From Haloprofundus salilacus (GTDB lineage Archaea; Halobacteriota; Halobacteria; Halobacteriales; Haloferacaceae), in the NCBI RefSeq assembly GCF_020150815.1, contig NZ_CP083723.1:496001-560000 (forward strand): a DNA stretch of 64,000 nucleotides. The letters are read 5' to 3'. A program made the translations under genes and the position numbers. The notes beneath the pieces are model-generated. The model did not search any database, was not told the origin of the DNA, and saw only the letters and a program-made list of their open reading frames with translations. Each line of letters opens with the position of its first letter. Position 1 is the stretch's first letter. Positions 26,527 through 35,201 of the stretch are shown here, in pieces.

Positions 26527-27597
26527 ATGAGACAGGCGGACGCGGACGTGACGCTCTCGACACTCGACCGCGCCATCATCAACGCGTTTCAGGGCGGATT
26601 CCCCGTCGTCGAACGGCCGTTCGACCCGGCCGCGGCCGCGCTACGCGAACGCGGCGTCGACGTCACCGCGGACGAATTACTCGCGCGCGTGCGGACGCTC
26701 GACGGGGAGGGCGTCCTCACGCGGTTCGGCGCGCTTGTCAACGCCGAGAACATCGGCGGCGCGGCGACGCTCGTCGCGATGCACGCCCCGCCCGAGCGTT
26801 TCGAGGAGATCGCCGATCAGGTGAACGCCCACCGCGAAGTCGCGCACAACTACGAGCGCGAGCACCCGCACCTCAACATGTGGTTCGTCGTCAGCGTGGC
26901 GGACGAAGCCCGCGTCGACGACGTGCTCGCCAAAATCGAGTCCGAGACCGGCCAGGAGACGTACAACCTCCCCAAACTGAACGAGTTCCGAGTCGAGGCG
27001 AAGTTCATGCTCGATGGGCCGATTCCCGACGGCGACGTCGACCTCTCGCACCTCGGTCCCGAGGTGGAACCGTCGGACAGAACGGCGCTCACGCCCGAGG
27101 AACGCGACTTGATCGTCGAGATACAGGGCGGGCTCCCGGTTACGGAGACGCCGTACGCCGATGTGGCCGACGCAATAGGCGCAGAAACCGAGTGGGTCGT
27201 CGAGACCATCAAGCGCTTCGATCTGGAGGGGAAAGTCCGACGCGTCGGCGTCATCCCGAACCACTATGCGCTGGGCTACACCGAGAACGGGATGACCGTC
27301 TGGAACGTCCCCGACGAGGTGGTCGAGACCGTCGGTCCCGCCGTCGCCTCGCTCGACTTCGTCACGCACTGCTACCGCCGCCCGCGACACGAAGGCGTCT
27401 GGCCGTACAACTTCTTCGCGATGACCCACGGGCGCGACGAAGCCGAGAGCCAGCGGCGGATTCAGGAGGTGCGCGAGAAGATGAGCGAGTACTGGGACGT
27501 CGGCGACGACGACTGGGACTCGCTGTTCTCGACGCGCATCCTGAAGAAGACTGGAATCAGACTGACCGAACGGGCGGAGGCGAACACGAGTGAGTAG
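26527..27597 (+). CDS. Siroheme decarboxylase, fused AhbA-AhbB (Lrp/AsnC fold)
   Basis: A 356-residue protein made of two homologous halves, each a winged helix (TLSTLDRAIINAFQGGFPV; EERDLIVEIQGGLPVTETPY) plus a ferredoxin-like AsnC domain with conserved blocks such as HNYEREHPHLNMWFVV and HCYRRPRHEGVWPYNFFAM. That arrangement matches AhbA/AhbB (NirDL-like) siroheme decarboxylases, which turn siroheme into 12,18-didecarboxysiroheme in the alternative heme pathway. Database entries often call such proteins transcription regulators, but the His-rich block and the heme-gene neighbours favour the enzyme. The ATG at 26527 fits both domain homology and spacing. Confidence 0.85.
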   Translation: MRQADADVTLSTLDRAIINAFQGGFPVVERPFDPAAAALRERGVDVTADELLARVRTLDGEGVLTRFGALVNAENIGGAATLVAMHAPPERFEEIADQVNAHREVAHNYEREHPHLNMWFVVSVADEARVDDVLAKIESETGQETYNLPKLNEFRVEAKFMLDGPIPDGDVDLSHLGPEVEPSDRTALTPEERDLIVEIQGGLPVTETPYADVADAIGAETEWVVETIKRFDLEGKVRRVGVIPNHYALGYTENGMTVWNVPDEVVETVGPAVASLDFVTHCYRRPRHEGVWPYNFFAMTHGRDEAESQRRIQEVREKMSEYWDVGDDDWDSLFSTRILKKTGIRLTERAEANTSE

Positions 27598-27678
27598 CGG
27601 AACGACGGACAGATTCACTCGGTTCGTGGTGTGTCGAGCGCGCACACGACCGACCGATTCACCGTTTCACGGCACCCC

Positions 27679-28323
27679 ATGATTCCACTCTTCCACGACT
27701 TCACGGACGAGACGATCATCGTCTTCGGCGGCGGGACCGTCGGCGCGCGGAAGGCGCGGCGCTTCGCCGGAGAGGCGCGCGTCGTCGTCGTCAGCCCCGA
27801 GTTCGCAGAGCAGGAGTTCGGCGACGCGGAACTGGTTCGCGCCTCCCCCGCGCCCGACGAGATTTGCGAGTGGCTCGACCGATTCGACCCGGCATTAGTC
27901 GTCGCCGCGACGAACGACGAGTCAGTGAACGAAGCCGTCGAAACGGCGGCGCGCGACGCCAGAGTTCTCGTGAACAGAACCGACCGCGCTGGCGGCCGCG
28001 ACGCCGGAAGCGTCGTCGTGCCCGCGACCGTCGAGGACGACCCCGTGACTGTCGCCGTCTCGACTGGCGGGCGGAGTCCGGCGCTCTCGAAACAGCTCCG
28101 CGAGCGAATCGAGGCCGAACTGGACGGCGCGGGCGCGATGGCCGAGCTGACCGGCGAGATTCGCGCGGAGCTGAAAGCCGACGGCGTCCCGCCGGCAGAG
28201 CGGCGGGCGGCGGTTCGAGCGGTCGTCGAATCGTCTCGTGTTTGGAAGGCTTTACGTACGGGCGAATCCAACGCCCGGAAAGAGGCCCAGCGCGTGATAC
28301 GAAACAGAGGTGAGTCCCCGTGA
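27679..28323 (+). CDS. Precorrin-2 dehydrogenase / sirohydrochlorin ferrochelatase (CysG-N/Met8-like)
   Basis: A 214-residue protein with the NAD-binding GGGTVGARKARRF loop at about 16-28 and the catalytic-type NDE segment (ATNDESVNEAVETAA). STGGRSPALSKQLRERIE is the conserved dimerisation-linked block of Met8/SirC proteins. It oxidises precorrin-2 to sirohydrochlorin and may insert Fe2+. The ATG at 27679 (MIPLFHDFTD) fits the family; an in-frame GTG at 27631 is less likely. The stop overlaps hemA in a TGATG. Confidence 0.9.
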   Translation: MIPLFHDFTDETIIVFGGGTVGARKARRFAGEARVVVVSPEFAEQEFGDAELVRASPAPDEICEWLDRFDPALVVAATNDESVNEAVETAARDARVLVNRTDRAGGRDAGSVVVPATVEDDPVTVAVSTGGRSPALSKQLRERIEAELDGAGAMAELTGEIRAELKADGVPPAERRAAVRAVVESSRVWKALRTGESNARKEAQRVIRNRGESP

Positions 28324-29663
28324 TGGAAGAAACCGGCGTCATCTCCGGCGTGAGCGTCTCGCACGTCCACGCGACCGTCGACGAGATAGAGGCGGTGTGC
28401 CGCGACGACGTCCGGACGACCCTCTCGGAGCTCCTCGCGCGCGACGGCGTCGAAGAAGCGTTCGTCGTCCAGACGTGCAACCGCGCGGAGGCGTACGTCG
28501 TCACCGAACGACCCGCCGTCGGCGCAGCGGCGCTGGCGGATTTCGCCCCCGACGTGCGCGACGGTGCGGTCGTCACGCTCGACCACGAGGCGAGCCTTCG
28601 CCACCTTATGCGCGTCGCCGCCGGACTGGAGTCGCTCGTGCTCGGCGAGGATCAAATTCTCGGCCAACTTCGCCGCGCCGAGGAGGAGGCCCGCGCCGTC
28701 GACGGCATCGGCACGATGCTCGAAGACGCCCTGCGGAAAGCCATCCACGTCGGCGAGCGCGCCCGCACCGAGACGAAGATAAACGAAGGGGTCGTGTCGC
28801 TCGGCAGCGCCGCCGTCCGCCTCGCCGAGACGGAGACGACCGTCGAAGGCGCGACGGCGCTCGTCGTCGGCGCGGGCGAGATGGGGACGCTCGCGGCGCG
28901 CGCGCTCGACTCGGCGAACGTCGAGCGTCTGCTCGTCGCCAACCGGACCGTCCCCCACGCCGAACACGTCGCCGCCGAAGTCGACGCCGACGCGACGGCC
29001 GTCGCCCTCGACGCCGCCGCTACTGCCGCCAGCGAGGCGGACGTAGTCATCACTGCGACCAGCAGCACCGGCTACGTCCTCGACGGCGAGACGCTCGCCG
29101 ACGCAGGTGAGACGGTGCTCATCGACATCGCCCAACCCCGAGACGTCGACCCGTCGGCGAGCGACCTTCCGGGCGTCGTCGTCCGCGACATCGACGCGCT
29201 CGAAAGCGTCACCGCTGAGACCCGAGCGCGCCGTCGCTCGGAAACCGACGCCGTCGAGGCGATGATAGACGACGAACTCGCGCGGTTGCTCGACGCCTAC
29301 AAGCGCAAGCGCGCCGACGACGCCATCAGCACGATGTACGAGAGCGCCGAGGCGGTCAAACGCCGTGAGGTCCAGACCGCACTGTCAAAACTCGACGCGC
29401 AGGGCGAGATGACCGACGAGCAGCGCAAGACGGTCGAGGCGCTCGCCGACGCCCTCGTTGGCCAATTGCTCGCCGCGCCGACGAAGTCGCTTCGCGACGC
29501 CGCAGCCGACGACGACTGGACGACAATCCAGACGGCGATGCAGTTGTTCAACCCAGAGTTCGGCGACGGGTCGACGTTCCGCGCGCAGCCGTTCGAGGCG
29601 GGTGACACGCCCGAAGACGGGGAGGTCCCGCCGCACGTCGTCGAGCAGTGCTCCGACGACTGA
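28323..29663 (+). CDS. hemA: Glutamyl-tRNA reductase
   Basis: A 446-residue HemA reducing glutamyl-tRNA to glutamate-1-semialdehyde, the entry step of tetrapyrrole synthesis. The nucleophile Cys52 sits in VVQTCNRAEAY. LESLVLGEDQILGQL, the NADPH-binding ALVVGAGEMG and ITATSST are visible, with a C-terminal dimerisation helix bundle (about 305-400). The ATG at 28323 overlaps the upstream stop as TGATG, so translation is coupled. With AhbAB and the dehydrogenase this forms a siroheme-branch heme operon. Confidence 0.95.
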   Translation: MEETGVISGVSVSHVHATVDEIEAVCRDDVRTTLSELLARDGVEEAFVVQTCNRAEAYVVTERPAVGAAALADFAPDVRDGAVVTLDHEASLRHLMRVAAGLESLVLGEDQILGQLRRAEEEARAVDGIGTMLEDALRKAIHVGERARTETKINEGVVSLGSAAVRLAETETTVEGATALVVGAGEMGTLAARALDSANVERLLVANRTVPHAEHVAAEVDADATAVALDAAATAASEADVVITATSSTGYVLDGETLADAGETVLIDIAQPRDVDPSASDLPGVVVRDIDALESVTAETRARRRSETDAVEAMIDDELARLLDAYKRKRADDAISTMYESAEAVKRREVQTALSKLDAQGEMTDEQRKTVEALADALVGQLLAAPTKSLRDAAADDDWTTIQTAMQLFNPEFGDGSTFRAQPFEAGDTPEDGEVPPHVVEQCSDD

Positions 29664-29749
29664 CGCTGTTTTCGATTGATCACTGTTTTCGCTCCCACCG
29701 ACTGCGAGCGCGGGTAAACGTTAACCAGCCACCGTCCGACTCTCCGGCT

Positions 29750-30025
29750 ATGGCCGAACGACTGGGCGACGACGAGATAGCACGCCAACTACCCGACGGC
29801 TGGGAGCGCGAGGACGACGAAATCGTGCGCGTCTACGAGTTCGACGACTATCTCTCGGGAGTGCAGTTCGCCACGCAGGTCGCGGAAGTCGCCGACGAGG
29901 AGTTCCACCACCCGGAGATGATCGTCCGCTACGACGAGGTCGAAGTCCGCCTTACCAGCCACGAAGCCGGCGGCATCACCGACCAGGATATGCGCCTCGC
30001 CTCGCTGTTCGACGACGAGTACTGA
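29750..30025 (+). CDS. Pterin-4a-carbinolamine dehydratase
   Basis: A 91-residue PCD/DCoH protein with the signature EFHHPEM (His53-His54-Pro55) and a later TSHEAGGITDQD block. It dehydrates 4a-hydroxytetrahydropterin. The ATG at 29750 gives the canonical length; the longer frame is leader. Archaeal members may serve molybdopterin or aromatic hydroxylase recycling. The stop shares a base with the start of the LWR-salt gene (TGATG), so the two are co-translated. Confidence 0.92.
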   Translation: MAERLGDDEIARQLPDGWEREDDEIVRVYEFDDYLSGVQFATQVAEVADEEFHHPEMIVRYDEVEVRLTSHEAGGITDQDMRLASLFDDEY

Positions 30026-30387
30026 TGGACGCGGCGTACGTGTTTCGCGTCCGCTTCCGACTCGACCCGGCGGAGGTAGCGGTCGCTCCCGACGAGTTCG
30101 AGACGGTCGTCCGTAAACCGGCGGCGACGCCGGGTGACGACGGCTGGTTGTTCTTTTTCCACAACCTGTGGCGCGGCGAGGTCAACGACGACGGCCACGC
30201 CCGCTCGCTGGCCGAAGGGTGGCTCTCGCTCCCCGTCACGGCGGTGCAGTTCAGCGAACTCGACGCCGACGAGGCGTACTTCGCGGCGCTGAAAGACGAA
30301 ATCGCCGACGACCTCGACCGGTTCAACGCCGACGACGTGAGCGAAGTGCTCAACAAGTACCTCGGTAGTTCGATTCGCGTGCGGTGA
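30025..30387 (+). CDS. LWR-salt protein
   Basis: A 120-residue protein with the family-defining HNLWRGE segment (about residues 46-52), found only in halophilic archaea. Function is unknown. It is a compact alpha/beta protein with an Asp/Glu-rich second half and a C-terminal NKYLGSSIRVR. Translational coupling to the pterin dehydratase through a one-base overlap is the only functional clue. Confidence 0.85.
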   Translation: MDAAYVFRVRFRLDPAEVAVAPDEFETVVRKPAATPGDDGWLFFFHNLWRGEVNDDGHARSLAEGWLSLPVTAVQFSELDADEAYFAALKDEIADDLDRFNADDVSEVLNKYLGSSIRVR

Positions 30388-30424
30388 GCGTCGCGCCGCC
30401 GACGGCTCTCCGGCCGGCGGTCTG

Positions 30425-30473
30425 GACGATTCGGCCGACTCCCGAGGATTCGGCCAAGCCTCGACGATTTGGC
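30425..30473. repeat. Three short imperfect tandem repeats
   Basis: GACGATTCGGCC, GAGGATTCGGCC and GACGATTTGGCC begin at 30425, 30444 and 30462, a period of about 18-19 bp. They lie between the LWR-salt stop and the HAD gene promoter. They could be regulator sites or simply slipped duplications. Confidence 0.5.
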
Positions 30474-30527
30474 CGACCCTCGGCGACCGGACTCATCTCA
30501 CTCGCGCGGCGACTATCGGCGGAACCG

Positions 30528-30552
30528 TTTTATCCGCGAACGGGGTATATAA
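30528..30552 (+). promoter_or_regulatory. Promoter of the HAD gene
   Basis: TTTTAT at 30528-30533 and TATATAA at 30546-30552 precede the ATG at 30562. The first is about 30 bp from the start codon, the spacing expected for a leaderless haloarchaeal transcript; the second is too close to serve as the TATA box for this start. Confidence 0.45.
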
Positions 30553-30561
30553 CGGTCCGAA

Positions 30562-31200
30562 ATGGTCTCCGACGCCTACGACTTCTGGCTGTTCGACCTC
30601 GACGGGACGCTCATCGACGCCGAGTGGGCGTACACCCGGCGGACGTTCGACCGCGTCGGCGAGCGACTCGGCCGACCCTTCTCCGACCGCGAGGCCGAAA
30701 TCCTCTGGCACGGTCTCGGCGGCGCTCGCGACGCCCAACTCCGCGAGTGGGGGGTCGATCCCGCGGAGTTTTGGCCCGCCTTCCACGCCGTCGAAGACCC
30801 GCTCGCCCGCGCCGAGGCGACGTACCTCCACCCCGACGCGGAGGCGTTCGTCGCGGGACTCGACGGACCGGTCGGTCTGGTGACCCACTGCCAGCAGTTT
30901 CTCGCCGACCCGGTGTTAGCGCACCTCGACATCCGCGACTGGTTCGACGCCGTCGTCTGCTGTACCGACGACACCGGCTGGAAACCCGACCCCGGCCCGG
31001 TAACGCATGCGATGGTCGAACTCGGCGTCGACGACGCCGACCGAGGCGTGCTCGTTGGCGACGGTGCCAGTGACGTCGGCGCGGCGTGGAACGCCGGACT
31101 TGACGGCATCCACATCGAGCGACACGACCCCGAACGCCGGGGCCAGTGCGTGCTCGCCGACTACCGCATCCGCTCGTTCGAAGAGTTGTCGAGCGCGTAG
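30562..31200 (+). CDS. HAD-superfamily phosphatase (phosphoglycolate phosphatase-like)
   Basis: A 212-residue HAD hydrolase. Motif I is FDLDGTLID (Asp nucleophile about residue 13), motif II is GLVTHC, motif III Lys is in GWKPDPGP, and motif IV is VLVGDGASDVGAAW. The helical cap lies between motifs I and II (C1 type). It dephosphorylates a small phosphorylated metabolite; Gph/PGP-like specificity is a guess. Likely leaderless, convergent with the response regulator. Confidence 0.88.
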   Translation: MVSDAYDFWLFDLDGTLIDAEWAYTRRTFDRVGERLGRPFSDREAEILWHGLGGARDAQLREWGVDPAEFWPAFHAVEDPLARAEATYLHPDAEAFVAGLDGPVGLVTHCQQFLADPVLAHLDIRDWFDAVVCCTDDTGWKPDPGPVTHAMVELGVDDADRGVLVGDGASDVGAAWNAGLDGIHIERHDPERRGQCVLADYRIRSFEELSSA

Positions 31201-31212
31201 CGCCGTCACCGA

Positions 31213-31860
31213 CTACCGGGGGCGAACCAGTATGCGGCCGTCGCCGAACAGCGCGAAAACGTGATTGCGGTACGTGAACCGAGCGGACACCGACTCGCGG
31301 TGCGACCCGTCGGCAGCCGGCGCGAGCAGTTGCGCGAGCGCCTCCGTGTCGACGACGTCGAACAACGGCGTGCCCTCCGTCGCCGCCACCCCGTCGTACG
31401 ATTCGAGCGCGGCGGCGATAGTCGTCACCAACTCCTGCGGACCCGTCCAGTCGTGGTGGGCGAGCAGTTCCCAGTCGTCGTCGGCCAGCATCAGCGACTC
31501 GTCGATGGCGCGTCGGAGATGGGCGAAACTCTCCGTGTCCGACTTCCGAACGTAGCCGTTCGCCCCGGTCATCCGCACCTCGGCGGCGAGTTCGTCGCTC
31601 GACTTCCCGGAGAACAGCACCAGCGGAATCGACGCTTCCTTCTCGCGGACGGCGGAGGCGAACAGCCGGCCGTCGGAAAGCGTCACCGAGTCGCTGACGA
31701 TACAGTCGAACTCGCCGTCTTCGAGCAGTTGCAGTCCCGCTTCGCCGTCCGACGCGTTCGTCAACTCGAACCGGTCTCCCTCCGGGTCGAGCAACTGATT
31801 CGTGAGTTCTGTGACGCTCGGATCGTCGTCAACGTGAAGCACTTTCGCCCTGTTTGACAT
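31213..31860 (-). CDS. Response regulator with HalOD1 output domain
   Basis: A 215-residue protein. The receiver domain (about 5-125) has the acidic pair in VLHVDDDPS, the phospho-acceptor Asp in DCIVSDSVTLSDG (about 56) and the conserved Lys in YVRKSD (about 108). The C-terminal HalOD1 domain (about 140-215) runs from the DWTGPQELVTTIA helix to the two strands SARFTYRNHVF and DGRILV, the usual haloarchaeal output module. No kinase is adjacent, so it is an orphan. The ATG at 31860 is preferred because a TATA box lies just upstream. Confidence 0.9.
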   Translation of the reverse strand: MSNRAKVLHVDDDPSVTELTNQLLDPEGDRFELTNASDGEAGLQLLEDGEFDCIVSDSVTLSDGRLFASAVREKEASIPLVLFSGKSSDELAAEVRMTGANGYVRKSDTESFAHLRRAIDESLMLADDDWELLAHHDWTGPQELVTTIAAALESYDGVAATEGTPLFDVVDTEALAQLLAPAADGSHRESVSARFTYRNHVFALFGDGRILVRPR

Positions 31861-31882
31861 AACCCGCCCTTTCGGGAGTGAC

Positions 31883-31890
31883 ATAAAATA
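31883..31890 (-). promoter_or_regulatory. TATA box of the response regulator gene
   Basis: TATTTTAT on the minus strand lies 23-30 bp upstream of the start codon at 31860, matching leaderless initiation. Further upstream, TGAAACAG (31913-31920) and CTGTTTTCA (31925-31933) form an imperfect inverted repeat that could be an operator. Confidence 0.5.
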
Positions 31891-31972
31891 CGTTTCTGCT
31901 ATTCTCACATTCTGAAACAGAAACCTGTTTTCAAAAGATAGTGTTTCGCAATGGAACCCGCGTTCGGGCGGC

Positions 31973-33868
31973 TTACGTCTCCGAGGCGTCGTAGCCTGAG
32001 AGGCCCTCGCGGTGGTCGTTCGCCTCGCCGAGCACCTCCCGGAGCGCGGCGACGCTGGTTTTTTCGGTCCGCTTCGGGTTGGCGTGGACGCGAACGTTCT
32101 GCCAGCCGAGCGGGACGAAGCCGAGACCGAGGCGGTCGGCGGTCGCCCGGAGGCCGATTCCCGCGTCCGCGTCGCCGGCGAGAACGCGCCGGGCCGGACT
32201 CTCGGAGGCTCTCACCGACCGGTCGAACCCGTTGATTCGGGAGACGAGGTCGTGGCGCGAGACGCCCCGTTCGTCGGCGAGTTCGGCGACGGCGTTACCG
32301 AGACTCGTCCGGAGTCCGGCGTTCGAGTCGCGGTTGACGAAGCGGAGATCGTCGTCGACGAGACTCGCCACGCCCTCGACGCCCGCCGGATTCTCCTTCG
32401 GAACCACGAGTCCCCACTCGCGTCGCCACCCGCCGAGGTCAACGGAGTCGACGTCTCGTTTCGCGGGTCCGGCGACGACGGCCACGTCCGGGACGCCGTC
32501 GCGGAGCCGTCGAAGCCCCTCTCTGCTTCCCACCGGGAGATACCGCGGCGTCCCGAGACGGTCGAGCAGGCGGTTGAGAAGCGGGTCGTCCTCGCCGACG
32601 CCGAGAAGCGACGGCGCGCGCACGTCCGACGAGAACAGTATCACGTCCACCTCCTCGCCCTCGGCGAGGTACTCGGTGTCGGGGTGGACTTCGACGATGC
32701 CGTCGGCTTCGACGAGACTCGTCGTCGCGCCGCTCCCCTTGTCGACGGGGTAGACGAGCGTCTCGCCGCCTTCGTCTTCGACCAGGCCGACCGGCATCAG
32801 TCGCATCCGCCCCTCGCCGTAGCGTTCGCGGACGGCCATCTCGCCTCGAACGGTCTCGGTCTGCGGTTCCGGAACGCCCGCCGCGCGGCGAACCGCGGGG
32901 GCGACAAACGTCCGGAAGATGGTGAGCGCCGACACGGGGTAGCCGGGGAGACCGACGTAGGCGCTGCTCTCGAGTCGCCCGACGAGCATCGGCTTTCCGG
33001 GTTTGACGGCGACGCCGTGCAGCAGCAACTCGCCGCGGTCTTCGATGACGCGGTAGATGACGTCGACCGCCGAGGCCGAGGTCGACCCCGACGACAACAC
33101 GAGGTCGCACTCCTCCGAGGCCCGCAGGAGTAACCGCTCCATCTCCTCGTAGTCGTCACCGGCGTGCGGGTAGAGCTTCGCCTCGCCGCCGGCCTCCTCG
33201 ACGCCCGCGGCGATGGTGTAGCTGTTCACGTCGTAAATCTGGCCGCGGGCGCTGTGGAGCGTCTCCCCCGGCCGAACGAGTTCGTCGCCGGTCGAGACGA
33301 TGCCGACCTGCGGGCGACCGCGGACGGGCACCTCGTCGTGCCCGAGCGCTGACAGCAGGCCGATCTCTCGGGGCGTGAGAAGCGTCCCAGGACCGAGCGC
33401 CCGCGCCCCGGCGGCGATGTCCGCCCCCGCGAACATCACGCTGTCGCCGGGGGCGACGGCCGTCCGAACCTCAATTTCTCCCTCCCCGCGTTCGTCCGTT
33501 CGCTCGACGATGACCACGGCGTCCGCGCCCGGCGGCATCACCGCACCCGTCGAGATTTCGGCGCACGTCCCCGGTTCGACGGTCACGTCGGGTTCCACGC
33601 CCGCGTGGACCGCCCCGATTAGTTCGAGCGTCTCGGGGTCGGCCTCGTCCGCGCCGAAGGTGTCCTTCGCCCGAACCGCGTAGCCGTCCATCGACGCCCG
33701 GTCGAACCCCGGTACGTCGAGTTCGGCGTCGACGCGGTCGGCGAGCACGCGCCCGCGCGCCTCTGCGAGCAGGACCGACTCGGGGTCGGGTTCGAGATCC
33801 AGCGACGCGATGGCGGCGTGGGCCTTTTCGGGGTCGGCGAGGTCGCGGAACTCCTTTCTTTCCGTCAT
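31973..33868 (-). CDS. moeA: MoeA-type molybdopterin molybdotransferase fused to a PBP-like domain
   Basis: A 631-residue protein. The MoeA part (about 1-405) has FDRASMDGYAVRA, ISTGAVMPPGADAVV, GIVSTGDELV and PGKPMLVGRL, the blocks used to insert molybdate into adenylylated molybdopterin. The C-terminal 200 residues (about 420-631) resemble a periplasmic-binding-protein-like (LysR-substrate/molybdate-binding type) domain, a known archaeal MoeA fusion that could sense or bring in molybdate/tungstate. It lies 79 bp downstream of a second moeA on the same strand, a likely operon. Confidence 0.93.
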   Translation of the reverse strand: MTERKEFRDLADPEKAHAAIASLDLEPDPESVLLAEARGRVLADRVDAELDVPGFDRASMDGYAVRAKDTFGADEADPETLELIGAVHAGVEPDVTVEPGTCAEISTGAVMPPGADAVVIVERTDERGEGEIEVRTAVAPGDSVMFAGADIAAGARALGPGTLLTPREIGLLSALGHDEVPVRGRPQVGIVSTGDELVRPGETLHSARGQIYDVNSYTIAAGVEEAGGEAKLYPHAGDDYEEMERLLLRASEECDLVLSSGSTSASAVDVIYRVIEDRGELLLHGVAVKPGKPMLVGRLESSAYVGLPGYPVSALTIFRTFVAPAVRRAAGVPEPQTETVRGEMAVRERYGEGRMRLMPVGLVEDEGGETLVYPVDKGSGATTSLVEADGIVEVHPDTEYLAEGEEVDVILFSSDVRAPSLLGVGEDDPLLNRLLDRLGTPRYLPVGSREGLRRLRDGVPDVAVVAGPAKRDVDSVDLGGWRREWGLVVPKENPAGVEGVASLVDDDLRFVNRDSNAGLRTSLGNAVAELADERGVSRHDLVSRINGFDRSVRASESPARRVLAGDADAGIGLRATADRLGLGFVPLGWQNVRVHANPKRTEKTSVAALREVLGEANDHREGLSGYDASET

Positions 33869-33947
33869 GTGAGTTCACCCCGCACGACAGAGCCTGGAAG
33901 TCGCAGCCCGCGCACCGACGAAAGCGGGAACGTCTTCCGGCGTTCGC

Positions 33948-35201
33948 TCACGCGGACCACTCCCAGTTCTCGACGGCGACAGTCGCACCCTCCTCCAGTC
34001 CTTCGCGCTCCTCGGAGACGACGACCCAGCCGTCGGCGAGCGCGACGCTCGACAGGATGCCCGACCCGCTCGCGCGCGTCGGCGACGCTTCGAGGCCTTC
34101 GTCACCTTCCTCGGTCCGGACGCGGGCGAACGTCCGAACGCCGGGGTCGCTCGGCACCTTCCGCGTAAGCGTCGCCTCCCGCGTCGGCGGGTGGTCGTCC
34201 GGTAGAGTCCCCGCACGCTTGAGCGCCGGGCGGAGGAACTGTACGGCGTTGATGACGCACGCGACGGGGTAACCCGGGAGCATCACGACCGGAGTGTTGT
34301 CGACTTCGCCGAGCGCGACGGGGTGGCCGGGTTTCAGCGCGACGCCGTGGACAAACACCTCGCCGAGTTCGGCGACGACCTCGTACGTCAGGTCGCGCTC
34401 GCCGACCGACGACCCACCGGTCGTCACCACCACGTCGTGGTCTAGGTTCGACTCGACGACGTCGCGGAGGGCGTCCTCGTCGTCGGTCACCACGTCGCGA
34501 TAACTCGCGTCGCCGCCCCAGCGTTCGACGAGTTTCGAGACGGTGAGGCCGTTAGTCTCGACGACTTCGCCGGGGTCGGGGTCACGCTGGACGAGTTCCT
34601 CGCCGGTCGGAATCACGGCGACGCGCGGGGGTTCGTACGTCTCCACCTCGCGCACGCCGACCGACTTCAGCAGGCCGAGGTCCGACGGCCGGAGTCGGTG
34701 GCCTGGGTCGTACAGCGACTGTCCTGCCGCGACGTCCTCGTCAGCGTCGCCGACGTTCTCTCCTTCGGCGAGGGCGTCGAACACCTCGACCTCGTCGCCC
34801 ACGCGCTCGGTGTGTTCGACCATCACGACGGCGTCGGCGCCGTCGGGCATTTCGCTCCCCGTGTGGACGCGGGCGGCTTCGCCGGGGGTCACCCGCGGGG
34901 CGGCGCCGTTCTCAGTTTCTGCGTCGCCCGCCAAACTGAGTCGAAGCACGGCGGGAGAGCGCCCCGACGCGCCGAAAGTGTCCTCGGCGCGGACGGCGTA
35001 GCCGTCCATCGCCGCGCGGTCGTAGCCGGGAACGTCGCGGGCAGCGGCGACCGTCTCGGCGAGCGCTCGGCCGTCCGCGTCGACGAGCGGCAGGTGCTCG
35101 GTTCGGTCGTGCGGGGTGACCGCCGCGAGCAGTCGCTCTCGCGCGTCGGCGACGCGCGTCCGGTGTTTGAATCCGGCGCGTCGCAGGTCGTCGTGGCTCA
35201 T
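33948..35201 (-). CDS. moeA: Molybdopterin molybdotransferase MoeA, short paralogue
   Basis: A 417-residue MoeA without the PBP-like tail: YDRAAMDGYAVRAEDTF, VHTGSEMPDGADAVVMVEH, VIPTGEELV, TTGGSSVGERDLTYEV and KPGHPVALGEV. Together with the longer paralogue downstream, it may split duty between molybdenum and tungsten or between two steps of cofactor synthesis, as suggested for other archaea with two MoeA copies. The start is the ATG at 35201. It is divergent from the Hsp20/UbiB pair. Confidence 0.94.
   Translation of the reverse strand: MSHDDLRRAGFKHRTRVADARERLLAAVTPHDRTEHLPLVDADGRALAETVAAARDVPGYDRAAMDGYAVRAEDTFGASGRSPAVLRLSLAGDAETENGAAPRVTPGEAARVHTGSEMPDGADAVVMVEHTERVGDEVEVFDALAEGENVGDADEDVAAGQSLYDPGHRLRPSDLGLLKSVGVREVETYEPPRVAVIPTGEELVQRDPDPGEVVETNGLTVSKLVERWGGDASYRDVVTDDEDALRDVVESNLDHDVVVTTGGSSVGERDLTYEVVAELGEVFVHGVALKPGHPVALGEVDNTPVVMLPGYPVACVINAVQFLRPALKRAGTLPDDHPPTREATLTRKVPSDPGVRTFARVRTEEGDEGLEASPTRASGSGILSSVALADGWVVVSEEREGLEEGATVAVENWEWSA

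Noticed and set aside
26527-27597. Annotation as a plain Lrp/AsnC transcription regulator
   Set aside because: Two fused halves with the His-rich blocks of AhbA/AhbB and heme-gene neighbours fit siroheme decarboxylase better.
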